Positions 1 through 11,722 of a DNA stretch of 64,000 bases are shown here, in pieces. This DNA comes from Globodera rostochiensis (Eukaryota > Nematoda > Chromadorea > Rhabditida > Heteroderidae). Below the pieces are notes generated by a model. The model was not told the DNA's origin and made no database searches. It was given only the letters and a program-made list of their open reading frames with translations. The translations under genes were made by a program, and so were the position numbers. Within the stretch, counting starts at the first letter, position 1. Each line of letters opens with the position of its first letter. The DNA lies in assembly GCA_018350325.1 (NCBI GenBank), contig JAEVLN010000023.1, forward strand, positions 683,001 through 747,000, given 5' to 3'.

Positions 1-51
1 CGAATCCTGGTTAAATATATATTAATCTTTTATAAACTTTTTTTCTGTATT

Positions 52-380
52 TCAAGGATTAAAGAATTATTTTTTATTTAATAAATGTTAGCATTACAAT
101 AGTCTCAATATATGGTTAATAACTATTATTATTTTGTTGCTAAATATTTAGATTTTTCATCTTTTTACGGCTAATAAATTAAATGTTTTAATAAAAATTC
201 ATTAATCTTTTATAATATCTATATTGCAGTGCACCATGTTGTGGTTTAGATCTGACTAAATAACCAGTCTGAACCAGTTTTTATTACCATTTACTATACT
301 ATTTTTATGAATATTTTGCGCACGGTGTAAAATTTGCAGCCATTGTTGATAATGAATATGGTGATACAATTTAAAATATA
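52..380 (+). repeat. AT-rich dispersed module, copy 1
   Basis: Nearly the same sequence recurs at about 10505-10800 on the same strand and at about 28720-29010 in reverse orientation. Shared landmarks are the run around 160-175 (tttttcatctttttacggc) and the stretch near 262-350 ending in cggtgtaaaatttgcag. No coding content is visible. It belongs to the AT-rich filler shared across the window. Confidence 0.75.
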
Positions 381-740
381 TTTTGTACATTTATACCTTG
401 CTTATTATTTCAATATTAGTTGCTCCAAGTTTGTCTTTTTATTTATAAATTAACTTTTTTTAAATTGATAAATTCTATAATAGGAAACAGAAAACACGCC
501 TCGCTTTCATGAGCCAAATTTAGTGTTTTCATATTTCTCGTTTTTTGCGGCACTGCATGGGTCTTTAAATTAATTAATTAAAAAGTAAAAATTAAATATA
601 GTTTTGTTTTAATCTTTGTTTATTTATTTTGCTGGTTGCTTTTGACGACAATTAATTGAATTCATCATAATTTTCAAACTTCCCAAAAACGATGAGACAT
701 CGCTCAAGCGGTACACTTGCTGCTGAACTGTCTTTCACCG
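361..740 (+). repeat. AT-rich dispersed module with a small exon-like islet
   Basis: The module matches 45430-45700 and, in its second half, 42170-42480. The three copies share the landmarks ttattttgctggttgct and tttcaaact. Relative to this copy, the copy at 42 kb carries an inserted tRNA-like segment, and the copy at 45 kb has about 120 extra bases after the islet. Confidence 0.7.
681..715 (-). CDS. 35-nt candidate micro-exon, three copies in window
   Basis: On the minus strand an AAG acceptor is followed by codons reading VYRLSDVSSFLG, and then a GTTTGA donor-like site. Copies sit at 42427-42461 and 45638-45672. Across the three copies, five differences fall at third (three) or first (two) codon positions of this frame and none at second positions, as expected for a once-coding exon. 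This copy has one extra A before the donor, so its downstream frame differs. The family is not recognised. Confidence 0.4.
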
Positions 741-899
741 TATTTTAATTTTGCCTATTGCATATTTGATTTCATTTATATTTGTTAACTTTTTGCCTGA
801 TTTATAAGCAATTTATTTGAATAAACATTTTTATCTTTTTCAAATTTTAGCAAAAATAGATTTAATAACTGATTTTGATGAACTATAATACTTAGATTA

Positions 900-1245
900 A
901 AAAGCTAGACTTTTACAAATTTGAAGCACTCAATTCAATTATTATGAGTACATTCTTTAAAATAAGCTTGCTTCTTTTTATTTACCCCTTTGTGTTATTT
1001 TATCATTATTTATAATATTTAAACTAAAATTTAATTATAATGATGTTTTGAATGTCATATCGTTGGTTACGTAAATTTGTATTAAATAAAACGTTCCGTT
1101 TAGATATTTGTTTATATTTATATTGCCTATAACGCCGATGTTTTTAATTTTTTTAGTTTTAACATTATTTATTCTGATTGATAACACATTTAATTTTGAA
1201 GAATTAGTAAAAATACTGAGTTGGATATTACTATATTTTAACATT
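900..1245 (+). repeat. AT-rich dispersed module, second copy at 51 kb
   Basis: It matches 51050-51480, including the landmarks aaaataagcttgcttcttt and tattgcctataacgccgatg. The 51-kb copy contains an extra block of about 110 bp of balanced composition at 51299-51410 that is absent here. An open frame on the minus strand across 1035-1244 is low-complexity AT translation, and I do not regard it as a gene. Confidence 0.7.
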
Positions 1246-1539
1246 ATTCGAAGCTTTTTGTTGATATGAACTGATATATTGACAGGATTATTGTTTTAAA
1301 TAAAATTAAAGAAAAAAATTTTTAATTTTTAATTTAGGTTTGAGCAAATTGATATGAAGATAAAAAAGTTATTATTGCTCCTCGTGCGTTAAGCGTGGCT
1401 CGCTCTGACAAGCTAAAAAGAAAAATCTTTCATTTAGGCATTAAAAAACAATTCAAATTATTTTTATTTTTAGATAAAATTTGGTTTAAAGGCTTGCATT
1501 GTGCCTCACTTTGATCGGCTTTCAAGAAAACATTGAAGG

Positions 1540-1918
1540 TCCTTCTCACAATTTTTTATGGAAATCGAATAGTTTTTTGTAATCAAAAGTGATCAGGTCA
1601 ATTCCACCGATTCCAAGCAGATTCAAATGATTAGATCGGTTTATTTGTTGAAATCAAAAAAGCGCCCGGTCATTTAAGGGGCTCTAATCAAGTGCCTGAT
1701 AATCCATTTAAAAAGCCAGAATCGATCGGGATCATTTTAAACCCACTGGTAGGAGGGAAAAGATTTTCTTAGTTGGCATTCTGTTACGATTTCCAATTGT
1801 TGTCATTCTGTTATATATGGGGCATTTTTGAACACCAACCGCCGTTTTTGGACCAAATGATCTGTAAAAAATGGGAAAAACTGATCAGATCATATCCAAA
1901 CTGATCAGATAACTTTTC
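1540..1918. other. GATC-palindrome-rich stretch
   Basis: This stretch is less AT-rich than its surroundings and repeatedly contains tgatca/gatcag/gatcgg palindromes, for example around 1590-1640, 1725 and 1880-1910. The homologous stretch at 37150-37690 has the same character and extra units. It leads directly into the open frame at 1919-2215, which suggests one element. No function can be assigned. Confidence 0.45.
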
Positions 1919-2215
1919 TTAGGTCGTCATCGATTGTGTGAGCTGCGAGCCCGAGTACTCCGTGTTCCTCAAGCAGTTCAGCCATCGACTAAAAAAATTC
2001 GGACTGATTCCGTGCATTATTTGAGTCCGGGATTCCGAATTTGGGAAGTTGGGGAACATTCTGTGAATTCTGCTTCCAGCAACAGCCAAATTTTTGATGG
2101 CGTTAAGAAATTGCCTCGAAATAGGATAATTACCGCTCTTGCTGTTTTCGTCCAGTTGTGTTGGTCTCCTGCTTCCTCGTCTCCATGGCCCACGCATCAT
2201 CGCTTTGAACGCCAA
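1919..2215 (-). CDS. Unrecognised 98-codon frame, duplicated at 37.7 kb
   Basis: The minus-strand frame is basic, with an RGPWRRGSRRP stretch near the start. It contains SRIHRMFPNFPNSESRTQ and NCLRNTE, which are both largely conserved in the second copy (37698-38096). A 3-nt in-frame indel separates the copies near the C-terminal end (EYSGS against EDGSGS). The plus strand over the same bases is also open for 108 codons, so the coding strand is not settled. It lies next to the GATC-rich stretch and may be part of a mobile or recently duplicated element. No family is recognised. Confidence 0.35.
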   Translation of the reverse strand: MAFKAMMRGPWRRGSRRPTQLDENSKSGNYPISRQFLNAIKNLAVAGSRIHRMFPNFPNSESRTQIMHGISPNFFSRWLNCLRNTEYSGSQLTQSMTT

Positions 2216-3360
2216 TTCCTCCCAGTGAATCTATTCGACGAATTGATTTCGTACTTTTAGTTTAAAATTTTATCAATATAAATTAAATAAATATTAACGA
2301 TCGATGTTTACATTTTATTAGACGTGCTACCAATTTCTGGGCACCTTACAATATATATTTGTCAAAATATATTATTTTTATTCTGGAAAGTTTAAATTAA
2401 TTAATGTACTTTATTGCAGACGATAAAAACGGCTGAATTTACATTATTTTTTACATAAATTAATTTTTGAATGGCCGTAAAATCTTATTTTATAAACTTT
2501 TTATAGTTTTGTTTGTTTAATTTTTTGCGCGCACCAGTCGTTCATTGACATAAAATTGTTGAATATATCATTTTTTAAATTTTCATTGATATATTTGAAT
2601 TTTTTTTTAAATAAAAAGTAATTACATTTTTCGTTGCACCTACGCAATAGTGTTCGAGCTTCATTAATTTATTTATATTTACTTTTTTTTGTTTATGCAT
2701 AATATCTTATTATATTTGTTGTGTATTTGAATACCTTTATAATTTCCAATAGTTAATTTAATTAAAAAAAAAACTTTTTAATTTAAAAACTTCTCCGTTA
2801 ACAATTTTGGTAAGGTTAAATGAAAAGACAAATGTAATTTTTTATTACCTAATTATTTTTTAATTATAGTTATCTAAATTTGTCATTATTAATCATGATG
2901 GAAACGCATTTTTATCTGTCCACTTTTTGTGTTGGATCTGAATGCGGATATATGTAGATGTTCTTGTATCATTAAACATCGTTAATTGGAGTTAATCTAT
3001 TGGTATAGTTAGGTCAAATATATTTTTTGTCTTTTAAGTTCTACAAATTTATAAATTTAAAAATTCCTTTTTATAGTTTTTATTTATCATTAATTAGAAT
3101 TTTATTTGTCATATAATGGGCAATCCATAAAAATAAGTTTTAGTGGGTTATAATATTTTTAAATTTGTTATGGTTTAAAGGGTTTTTAAAATCTCAATAA
3201 CCTGGATGTGTCATTTTTTAATTATGATTTTTTAGAAATTCATCTGATCATAAAATAATTCGTTTTTTTATTTTCTTTATTTATACAGTGAATTTTCATT
3301 TTTTTTTGTTTTGAAATTTTTAGGATAAATAACTACTTTTAAGTCCTATTCTTTTTTGAC

Positions 3361-3417
3361 CTAAAGATATCGGCTCGTCTTTGTCTATTATCGCTCTGCT
3401 ATCCAACTTGTCTTTGA
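3361..3417 (-). CDS. 57-nt candidate exon KDKLDSRAIIDKDEP
   Basis: The minus strand has an acceptor (taaaacag), then TC plus 18 codons and one base, with a GTCAAA donor. The frame reads KDKLDSRAIIDKDEPISL. The copy at 39664-39717 keeps the frame with exactly one codon deleted, an AGA/CGA synonymous change and an E-to-K change. The opposite strand acquires a stop in that copy. This is good evidence that the minus frame was the coding one. The protein family is unknown. Confidence 0.5.
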
Positions 3418-3534
3418 CTGTTTTATTTACGTATTAGCGAAAATTTTAGTTATTTGACAAATCTTTTTTTTTTTGTATTAATTTTTTAATTTTTTTTTAG
3501 TTTTTACAAATTGATTAAAACATGTGATTAAATA

Positions 3535-3590
3535 ATAATTTTATGCAGACCATGAGCCATGGAGATCCTCCGCCAATTGATTGTTGGTTA
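3535..3590 (+). other. Exon-like islet with MSHG motif
   Basis: The plus strand reads MQTMSHGDPPPIDCW from an ATG at about 3543. The homologous place at 39850 reads METMSHGQPTPFKNW without indels over the first 25 bases. The splice boundaries are not clear and a stop follows shortly in both copies. It could be a start exon or a remnant. Confidence 0.3.
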
Positions 3591-4589
3591 GTATGAGTGT
3601 ATTCGTTTCGGCAGCATAGTAAATTAATTTATTATTTATTGCAATTTCTCATTTCAATCGCTTTTTTCTCCAATGATTTTTATTAACATCGCCTCTTGTA
3701 TAGCGTGTATAAATATTCATTTAAATTTTAATATTCGCATAAATTTATTATCACTTAAATGTTAATTGCAACAATCTTTATTTTTTCATTAATCAATTAG
3801 TTTAAAATTTATGAAATGACTTAGTTTTTTTATTTGTATCCTTTGATTATTAATTTTAAATTGTTTTTAAATAATTAAAAGTTGTAGAATAAACTTTATT
3901 TCATAACAAATCTTAAAATTTATATTTTTTGTTTATCCATCTTAAATCGTTATTTTTTAATGATTAATTTTATTTTATCCGTTACATAACAATTCTCTTA
4001 CTAAAACTGCGACCTTCATATGACGAAGTGTGTTTCTCACATACAAATTAGATTAATAATTACACTTATATTATTTAAAATTACTTGTTAACAGCTTAAT
4101 AGCATATTTACGTTCATTATTGGATATTGATTTTTGTAAGAAAATATCTATAACTTTGTTATTCTTTTAAACACTTCAATCTTTATTGCTAAACAACACA
4201 GATTGTTTGGTGCTCGTGTAGCCATGAACCGTCATTTAATTGAAATAAATTTATTTTATTAATATTAAAATAATTAATATGATTTTTTCATCTTTGCCTG
4301 TTTAGTTTTATTAAATAATAAGGTTGTACATTTCTTTGCAATTGTCCAAAATAATCAAATTTGTATGGAATTATTATTCTATGTTTTAAAGTTATTGCTG
4401 TGAAACTGCTGTGTCAATTGATAAATTACTGGTATTATTGGTTAGATTTCTATTTTTTTCAACATTCATTAATTTTATATTTGTTTCGGCGGTCAATTGA
4501 GCTAATCGTCGAGATTTAAGGCTGGTAATATTTATTTTTATAATTTATATTGTTACCTATTTTGTTCAAACTATTTATGTAATAATGAA

Positions 4590-5260
4590 ATCAATTATGT
4601 ATAATGTTAATTTTAATAAGCTTAATGGCGGAACGTTTTGGAATATATTTAAATTTATTTCAGCCCAATTAATGTTTAAAGGTAACATGCTTTATTGAAT
4701 GTTTAAATTAATGTTGTTTGTCTTTATTAATTTATTTTAATCTCGATACGTTCAGTCCCAAACTACTCATAAGAATTGTGCTCGAACGTGCATAAATCCT
4801 TTTTCAATATATTTTTTTAAGATTTAGTTTATAAGGTTTGTTTTTATATATTCCGTTACTAATATAAGTTATAAATAAATATGAAACGAATTTTTTGGAC
4901 ACGTTTTTTTCATTTCATTTTAACAATATTATTTTTATTAAATCTTTATCGTATTTTGTTAATTTCGTCCCACCACAAAAACTAAAAAATTGTTATTTTG
5001 TAATAAATTTTAATTTGCATTTTGCTGTGTTTCTAATTAACAATTAAGATATACATCAGTAAATTAAATTAAAGTTATGTCACTGATTGTAAACTAACCG
5101 TTTTAAATTTAACAATTTGCATATTAATTTGTAATAATTATTTATAAAGAAAGATTAAGCATTCGTGTTGTTGCCTTTTTCTGCAAGATTTTGCACTTAT
5201 CGGCAGGCATTTTTTCCTTTGGGATAGTATATCGGAAATTTATAGGTTATTCAATATTAA
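4590..5260 (+). repeat. Composite of AT-rich modules repeated elsewhere
   Basis: 4590-4765 matches 44400-44580, 4780-4900 matches 41660-41790, and 4950-5260 matches 35340-35580. Copy order therefore differs between the two halves of the window. I see nothing coding. Confidence 0.65.
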
Positions 5261-5319
5261 TTAAAGCAATAAAAAATAAATAAGAGTTAATAAATTGCAA
5301 TTTTTGATTTGGGGGGAAC

Positions 5320-5480
5320 TTTGATCAACTTCGGGGAGAGAAAACTTTATTTTTATTGTGAAAGTTTTCAAATTGTTGTTAATTTATTGTTTGCGTTAAT
5401 TTATTTAGTTATTAAGGTTTTATAAAATTTTAAAGATTTAATAATATTTTCCGAATTGAGCTAAGTTTTGTTAGGAATTA
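5320..5480 (+). repeat. Module with ggggggaactttga landmark
   Basis: Matches 7210-7300, with weaker copies at 35590-35660 and 41170-41230. The landmarks are ggggaactttga and cttcggggagaga, followed by a stretch rich in ttgttgtta. Short frames exist in the balanced part, but no splice pair stands out. Confidence 0.55.
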
Positions 5481-5761
5481 TTTGGACTTATACCTTTCTT
5501 GTTAGCTCTAAATTCCATGATTAATTTAAAAATTACTTTTGATTATTTTTATAAAACATTTTAACATCTCTTTATTATTACATTTTATCAACTTGCAACA
5601 CAAAATCACTCACTGCCAAGCTCTTCAATTCGCTTTATGACTCTTTAATATTATTTGATTTTTAGCAGTTTTCTTTTTAAAGAGAAGTGAAGTGCATCTT
5701 GTTGCAAAATTAGAAATCTTTTTACACAGAGAATTTGAATTTATATAAATATTTATTTTAT

Positions 5762-5954
5762 AATTAAGTGCTGCGTGTTAAAAGCCAAGCCGCCAAAAAA
5801 CATGCGATCAGTTGTACAATTTGACGTCGTGTTGTGTTGTACCTCCATTTGGAGCTCGGATAATGGAGAGAACCTTTTGCCATTGATGCGCTCAGCAGGG
5901 GTGTGGCTTCCGGAATATATCAAATATTTTACCAATGATATTGGAAATTTATAG
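5762..5954. other. Exon-like islet, strand unresolved
   Basis: A 190-base islet is open on both strands. The plus strand, after ttataattaag, reads through LLPLMRSAGVWLPEYIKYF to a TAG. The minus strand reads GSHTPAERINGKRFSPL and onwards for 60 codons. A degenerate copy of its first 60 bases sits at 51515-51575 and is frameshifted for the plus reading. It is probably an exon or exon relic; I cannot fix the strand. Confidence 0.35.
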
Positions 5955-6239
5955 TGTTATCAAGACGAGATGACTTTTTCGAAATTTAATTTTTTTTGAA
6001 TTTTATATTTTATTTTGTTACATAAATATGTTTATTTTGAGTATGAATATTTGTTCTTATCGAGATTTAGGCATAGGAAAGCATTTGAATTTTATATAAG
6101 GAGCAAGCAGAAACACTGACTAAATAACCTTTTGGCTTTAAATTTTAAGTTGTATTGTTTTTTATTTCAAAAAGACTAAAATTTTAACAATTTTATTTAC
6201 AAAGAAATTATTTAAAAATTTATTTTTAAAAAAGAGCGT

Positions 6240-6360
6240 AACTTCATTTTTGATTAAAAAGATTAATCCGTTTGATTTTTTCATACTTTTTTAAAAATAG
6301 ATTGCATATTAACTGCTTGCAATGAGAGTTAAAGACGGTTAATTATTATTATTTTATTTA
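6240..6360 (+). repeat. AT-rich module, three copies
   Basis: Matches 36380-36560 and 48540-48735 through the landmark aactgcttgcaatgagagtt. Non-coding as far as I can see. Confidence 0.7.
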
Positions 6361-7014
6361 AAGTTATTATTGAGTATAGATAAACAATTAGGTGTTTACT
6401 TAATTTCGAGATTTTAAGGCTGGCTAAATTGTGTTTTACTCTTCTTGCTCGATCTAATTCTATGATTATTTAAAAATTACCTTTGATTCATATTATTTTT
6501 ATAAAACATTTTTATCATCTCTATTGCATTTTATCACTTGCTTCAACCATCAATTCCTCTGCCGTCATGCTGTTCAGTTCGCTTTATAACTTTCTAATAT
6601 CAGTTTTAAAATAGATAAACTTTTTATTTTGGATTCTAAGCAGTTTTCTTGTTAAAGTTTGCGATTTAATTTCAAAATTATATAATCGAACATTTCACAC
6701 AGTTTGTGAGCTTCGGTGAAATGCTTTTTTTTATTATAAGTAAAGTGCATCTTGTTGCTAAATTAGAAACTTTTTACAAAGAGAGTTTGAATTTATATGA
6801 TTTAAATAATTATTCAGGATTGGGCACTTACTGAATATGCCATTTTTTCGAATTAGCAAAAATGATTAATAATAAAATTTTAAAATGTATTTGTTGCTTT
6901 TCTTTCGTTTTAATTCTTGTTGATTTTTTTCATATTGTTTTTGAAATGAATTTATTAAAAATTTATATTTTAATGCATTTTTCTTTATAAATTTTTCTGA
7001 TATTTTTAATTAAA

Positions 7015-7110
7015 TTGTGCTTTCGGGTTGTTCGCTGTTTTCATGATGGTTTGCGGAGCCTCATATGACTGTTTCGTCATTTAGTTTCGTAATAGCATCT
7101 AATGGAATAA
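7015..7110 (-). other. Exon-like islet with decayed copy
   Basis: The minus strand has an ATG at about 7083 and reads MTKQSYEAPQTIMKTANNPK before a nearby stop. The copy at about 42610-42700 keeps the first residues but has a one-base deletion that breaks the frame. Plus-strand frames are also open. This is a candidate exon of low certainty. Confidence 0.3.
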
Positions 7111-7999
7111 TAAATTTTATGAAAAGTAAATAATGCAAAAAAATATTAGAGATTTTATTTGAATGCAAATTATTAATCGGACTAAAGTCACACGATGAGG
7201 TGAAAGATTTTGAATTGGGGGGAACTTTGAAGCAACTTCGGGGAGAGAGAATTTTTATTTTATTGGGAAAGTTTTCAAATTGTTGTTATTTTTATTATTT
7301 GCGTCAAAAACTTTTATTGGTTAAGAAGATTAATATTTTATAAAATTTGACTTTAGCCAATTAATTTCTTTATTTGATTTGACTGATGAGGAGAAAACGT
7401 TACGATTTTATTGTTTTTAAAATTTTTCAAATTATTAAAACCTTAGAGCTGTTCATTCCGAACTCCCGTGGCATCATGCTTTGCCTCCTAGACTTTTTTC
7501 ACTTTCTACCAAATCGTTCATCATATGCATTCAATTGCTTTTTTATTACTTTTATATTAATTTGTTTTAATTTTGTGCTTTAACTTTTGGTTATGGTTGC
7601 TGCGGCGTTTAGCCCGCAAGTAAATTATAACAGAGAGTAATTTGAAACGATTTTTTTTTCCATGATTAAATACATCTATTTGATGTTCTAAAACATTATT
7701 TACTTTTGTTATTTCTTTTACCATAAATTTTAATTTCATTGAATTTATTTATATTCATATACATAAAGCGAAAATAATTTAATTTGTTAGTGCTTTAAAA
7801 TTGTCTTTTATGAATTTATATTAAGATTTTTTTTGTAATGTTAATTAAGCAGAACTTGTTGCAAACCAATTTTTTCTTGTTCACCAAGACAACGCTTTCA
7901 GAAGCAGAAGTTTTCAAAAATATTGCCAAATTTATTTTTTAAATACTGAATGTATAATTTTTTACAAAATTTAATCATTTTCATTAACATACATTTTCT

Positions 8000-8062
8000 A
8001 GTCGTTGTAGAAATTCTCTGTTGGTCCGGCGTAAGATACGCGCCGCCACCATATTGACTTAA
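8000..8062. other. Exon-like islet with acceptor and donor on plus strand
   Basis: The plus strand has tttctag before the islet at about 8003 and a GTAAGA donor 29 bases later. The minus strand also reads openly as WWRRVSYAGPTENFYND. Strand is unresolved. Confidence 0.25.
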
Positions 8063-8099
8063 TTTATTCTTTATTTATTAAACGTTATAATTTATATTT

Positions 8100-9090
8100 T
8101 AATTAATTTGTCGTCTTTTATAATGGGAAATTATCGCCCAAATTGTTTGTTTAAAATGACAGATTTGATGACCCGTCATGCAATTTAATAGTCATTTTTG
8201 ATCATTTATATATTAAAGTTTTTCTATTTTTAATTATTAAAAAGAACACATTTGAAATAATGTTGTCTTCATTTTTTATTGAAAATAATTTTCTATATAA
8301 ATATATTTTAATGTATTCAAGCAGAGATGGCCTTGTTTACTAATTTATAAATAAATTTATTATAAATCTAGGCCAATAGCTGTTCTTCGATAGAGAAAAA
8401 TATTATTTTTAAATAACGGTTCACTAAATTCTTATTTTGTATTTTTAAATATTTGCATTTAATTTTTGAATTATTTGGGTGACTTGGACTTTGAGGAGTT
8501 GGCGGGGAGAGGCGTTGGTGAAATTTACATAATAGCGAAGTTTTTGTTTATTGACATTGATGGCTTATCTTTTTTAAATATGGAATTTTAAATTATTTCA
8601 TTTTTTTTTGTATAAAAATTTACATTTAGTTATATAATTTTCAAAACATATTGTTCTCTCATTTTTTGTCTCACATGATTTTTTTTACCTGAACATATGA
8701 CAGTTAATTAAAACATTTTTAAATTTTATTTTACATTTCAAATGAAAAAAAACTGTATGTATAAAATGAAACAGATTTAACATTTTAAGTCTTTTTATTT
8801 CTGATGATAATTTTAATTTTATTAAAGCCTGTAATTTCACGAAAATATGTATGTTTTTTTTGTTGCTAAAATAAATAAACACTCCATCAGAAATCATGTG
8901 ATAATTCAATTTTAAATATGAATGATTTTTATTACAAACAAAACACAAAAGAGTTTAACAATTTAAATAAATAAGTTTAAGAAATATTTTTATAAGTTTC
9001 ATTTGAATATCAATGATTTTTGTTTTATTTTGATCAAATTTCTTTTTAATAAATGGGGCAATGTTATAGTTAAGTTACTAATAATATTAA
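8100..9090 (+). repeat. AT-rich modules shared with 43 and 47-48 kb
   Basis: 8110-8340 matches 43010-43240, 8610-8950 matches 47590-47950 and 9010-9090 matches 47990-48060. Between them, at 8478-8520, lies a small balanced islet reading DLDFEELAGRGVG on the plus strand. It lacks a convincing acceptor. Confidence 0.65.
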
Positions 9091-9991
9091 TTTGTTTTAA
9101 TCAATTGCTCATGCACTTTTTGTTGAAATATTGGACATTTTTATAATGTTATCTAAGAACGAACGACTTTTTCGATATTAAATTCTATATTTTATTTTGT
9201 GTTACATATAAATAAGTTTATTTTGAGTATGAATATCTGTTTTTAATAAGGTTTAGGCGCTTGGACTGTTGGTGAGGGTTTTCGACGGGGATCTGTAGGC
9301 GGTTTTTCAAAACGTTATTTTAGATTTTTCAACAACAAGTTCGTTGCCGAGATTCTGTCCCATTGCGATGATGTCATTTTATCATTATGAATTTACTTTT
9401 TTTGTTTGTTAACTTTGTTAGCTTTTGCACAAAAATTAATTTATTTAATTATAATTCCTGAAAAACATAACTCCTTGTGTTCATTTTTTCAGCTAATTAT
9501 ATGGAATATTTTAAAACGCGGTATTTGCTTAAATGTTTTTTATTATTATAATATTTCTTTGCACATTTGACTATAAATTTAATTGATTTAAATTGCTTTG
9601 AAATTAGACTTAATTCAAAATTTCAAAAGAATTATTTTTTTGTTATTTATTGTTATTTTCTTCATGTAGTTGCTAAAGTAATAGGTTTAACTTGTTGTGT
9701 CTTGATATTATTCTTTACTTCGGCGGGCAACCTCTCTCCTTTAACGAATTTTTAATGTTCCTTTTTTTTCGTTTTAAACTTTGCTTAAATTATTTTTTTT
9801 ATTCGCTAAAATTTATTGAATTGCATTTTATGAACTTCATTATTTAGTGCTTTTTTTTGTTTTGATCAATTTTTTTAAATTAATACATTAAAGCATATAC
9901 CTACTGCTCAAATCGCTTTCGCGTATGGTATTTTCTGAGTTTATTTCATGGAATAGGTTGTTTGTCGCGTTTAAGAAATTCGTTTTCAACA

Positions 9992-11345
9992 TTCACAATT
10001 TATTAATGTTCTCTTAGTTAGATGTATTTGATGAATTCACCTTTTGATGTGTTCTTTTTGTAAAATTTTAATAAGAATAATTAAAACATATTTTAATAAT
10101 GTGGAGAAGTTAAACCTTATGGCATGATCAGACTATCTGTTTGCTGTTTGTTGCGCATGAAGGTTCGTTTCGCAATCACTCGATATTTGCTTAAATGTTT
10201 TTTTATTATGATATTGTTTCTTTGCACATTTGACTATAAAATTTTATTGAGCTTTGAAATTAGACTATTTCCTATAAAATTCAAAATTTCAAAAGAATTT
10301 TTTATTTTCTTCATGTAGTCGTTAAGTGCGCTAGATTATGACTCTTTGCTTCTGTGGCCAAACTCTCTCTCAATTTTTATTTTTTGTTAAATGCCTTTTA
10401 ACGAATTACTTTTTTTATTTTCTTTTAAACTTTGTTTAAATTTTTTTTTATTCGTTATTTATTGAATTGCTTTTTATGAACTTCATTATTTAGTGCCTTT
10501 TTTGTGGATTAAAGAATTATTTATATTTAATAAATGTAAGCATTACAATATTGTCAATATATTGTTAATAGCCATTATATTTTGTTGCTAAATATTTAGA
10601 TTTTTCATCTTTTTACGGCTATTAAATTAAATGTTTTAATAAAAATTCATTAATGTTTTATAATATCTTATAATAAAGTGCACCATTTTGCGGTTTAGAT
10701 TTATTTGAACTGATTAACTCACCAGTCTAAACCAGTTTTTATTACCATTTAATATTTTCGCACGGTGTAAAATTTGCAGCAATTGTTGATAATGAATATT
10801 TTAACTTAATGATAATTTCATTGCTTAAAAAGGTAACTTCTTAGCATAAAAATATCATTAAAATTCTTTATTAGCAATAAACAATCTCAAATTGTTTGAC
10901 AAAAAAAAACATAATTCATAATATGTACGCAATGTTTGGTTAAAAAAAGCTTTGTGTTCTCCAATTCATTCGATTCTTAAAGTTACATTTTTGGTTTAAC
11001 TAATTCATTTGTGTAACAAACTTATTTGTTGATCATTTCATTTTTTTAATTTTTTTTTATAAATATGCAATTAAATGTTACTACTTATAACATAATCAAA
11101 GAAATTATTTATTATCCATTGCCTCTTTCTAGCTTTAACTGCTTTTTAATTTTAGTTTTATTGTATTAGGTTTTAAGATTAATAGGAATTATATTTTGAA
11201 ACTTATTCTTTATTCATTAGTTTTAGTATAATTATTTTTATTAGCTGCATTAAAATTGTCCATGCGCAATGACCGTTGTCATTCCATGCGCTAGTTACTC
11301 ATTCTGAAGCGCCCGTGCGAAAATGCCATGATTATAGTTTTAAAT
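9992..11345 (+). repeat. Left arm of 1.4-kb inverted repeat
   Basis: The reverse complement of 28091-29604 matches this stretch across its whole length, with point differences and small indels. Landmarks are ttagttagatgtatttga (about 10014), cggtgtaaaatttgcag (about 10762) and ccatgcgcaatgaccg (about 11260). A partial extra copy lies at 13850-13990, and 9520-9690 repeats 10170-10310 in direct orientation. Confidence 0.8.
11245..11343 (+). pseudogene. Decayed copy of the Cys-rich exon at 28.1 kb
   Basis: The acceptor (tttattag) and the first 40 bases match the exon at 28099-28243. Compared with that exon there is then a TAG stop in frame, a deletion of several tens of bases after the second cysteine region, and loss of the donor (GTAAAG became ATGGAG). 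It lies in the opposite inverted-repeat arm, so it is a dead twin of that exon. Confidence 0.55.
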
Positions 11346-11722
11346 GGAGTTTAATTATTGTTGTTGTCCACAAACTTGGTTTTTTAAATTAATTTTTAAC
11401 TAGTTTTTTAATTTTGGCATCCCAACTCAACTTCAAAGTGCCCTGATTGATCTTTTTTAAAATTTTATTATCTTCTTAGCTTTTATTTTTAGGATTTTGT
11501 TGATATATTACAAATAATCATCTATATATATCATCTTTATAGATTATTTATAATTAGAACCTCAAATAATTACATATTAAAGATTCTCCAATTTCATTAG
11601 GATTTAGTTTCTAACCGCTTGCAATTGTATAACTACATTTTTTAAATTCATTTTTATTTAATCTCCAAGTAATATTCAGAATTTTTGAACAATTAAAGTC
11701 TTATTATTATTAGGTTTAAAAG

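Larger units (their letters stand above)
1300..4560 (+). repeat. 3.3-kb diverged duplication, copy A
   Basis: Runs collinearly, with indels, with 36935-41165. Anchors in order are gcgttaagcgtggct (1386), the open frame at 1919-2215, gcagacgataaaaacgg (2417), catgagccatgg (3551), the KDK exon (3361-3417) and catatgacgaagtg (4018). The copies differ by point changes and many small indels. Apart from the islets listed separately, the sequence is AT-rich filler. Confidence 0.8.

Noticed and set aside
1035..1244. 69-codon minus frame in AT-rich sequence
   Set aside because: The translation is almost only N, I, K, L, T and F from AT-rich repeat DNA, and the homologous module at 51 kb interrupts it.
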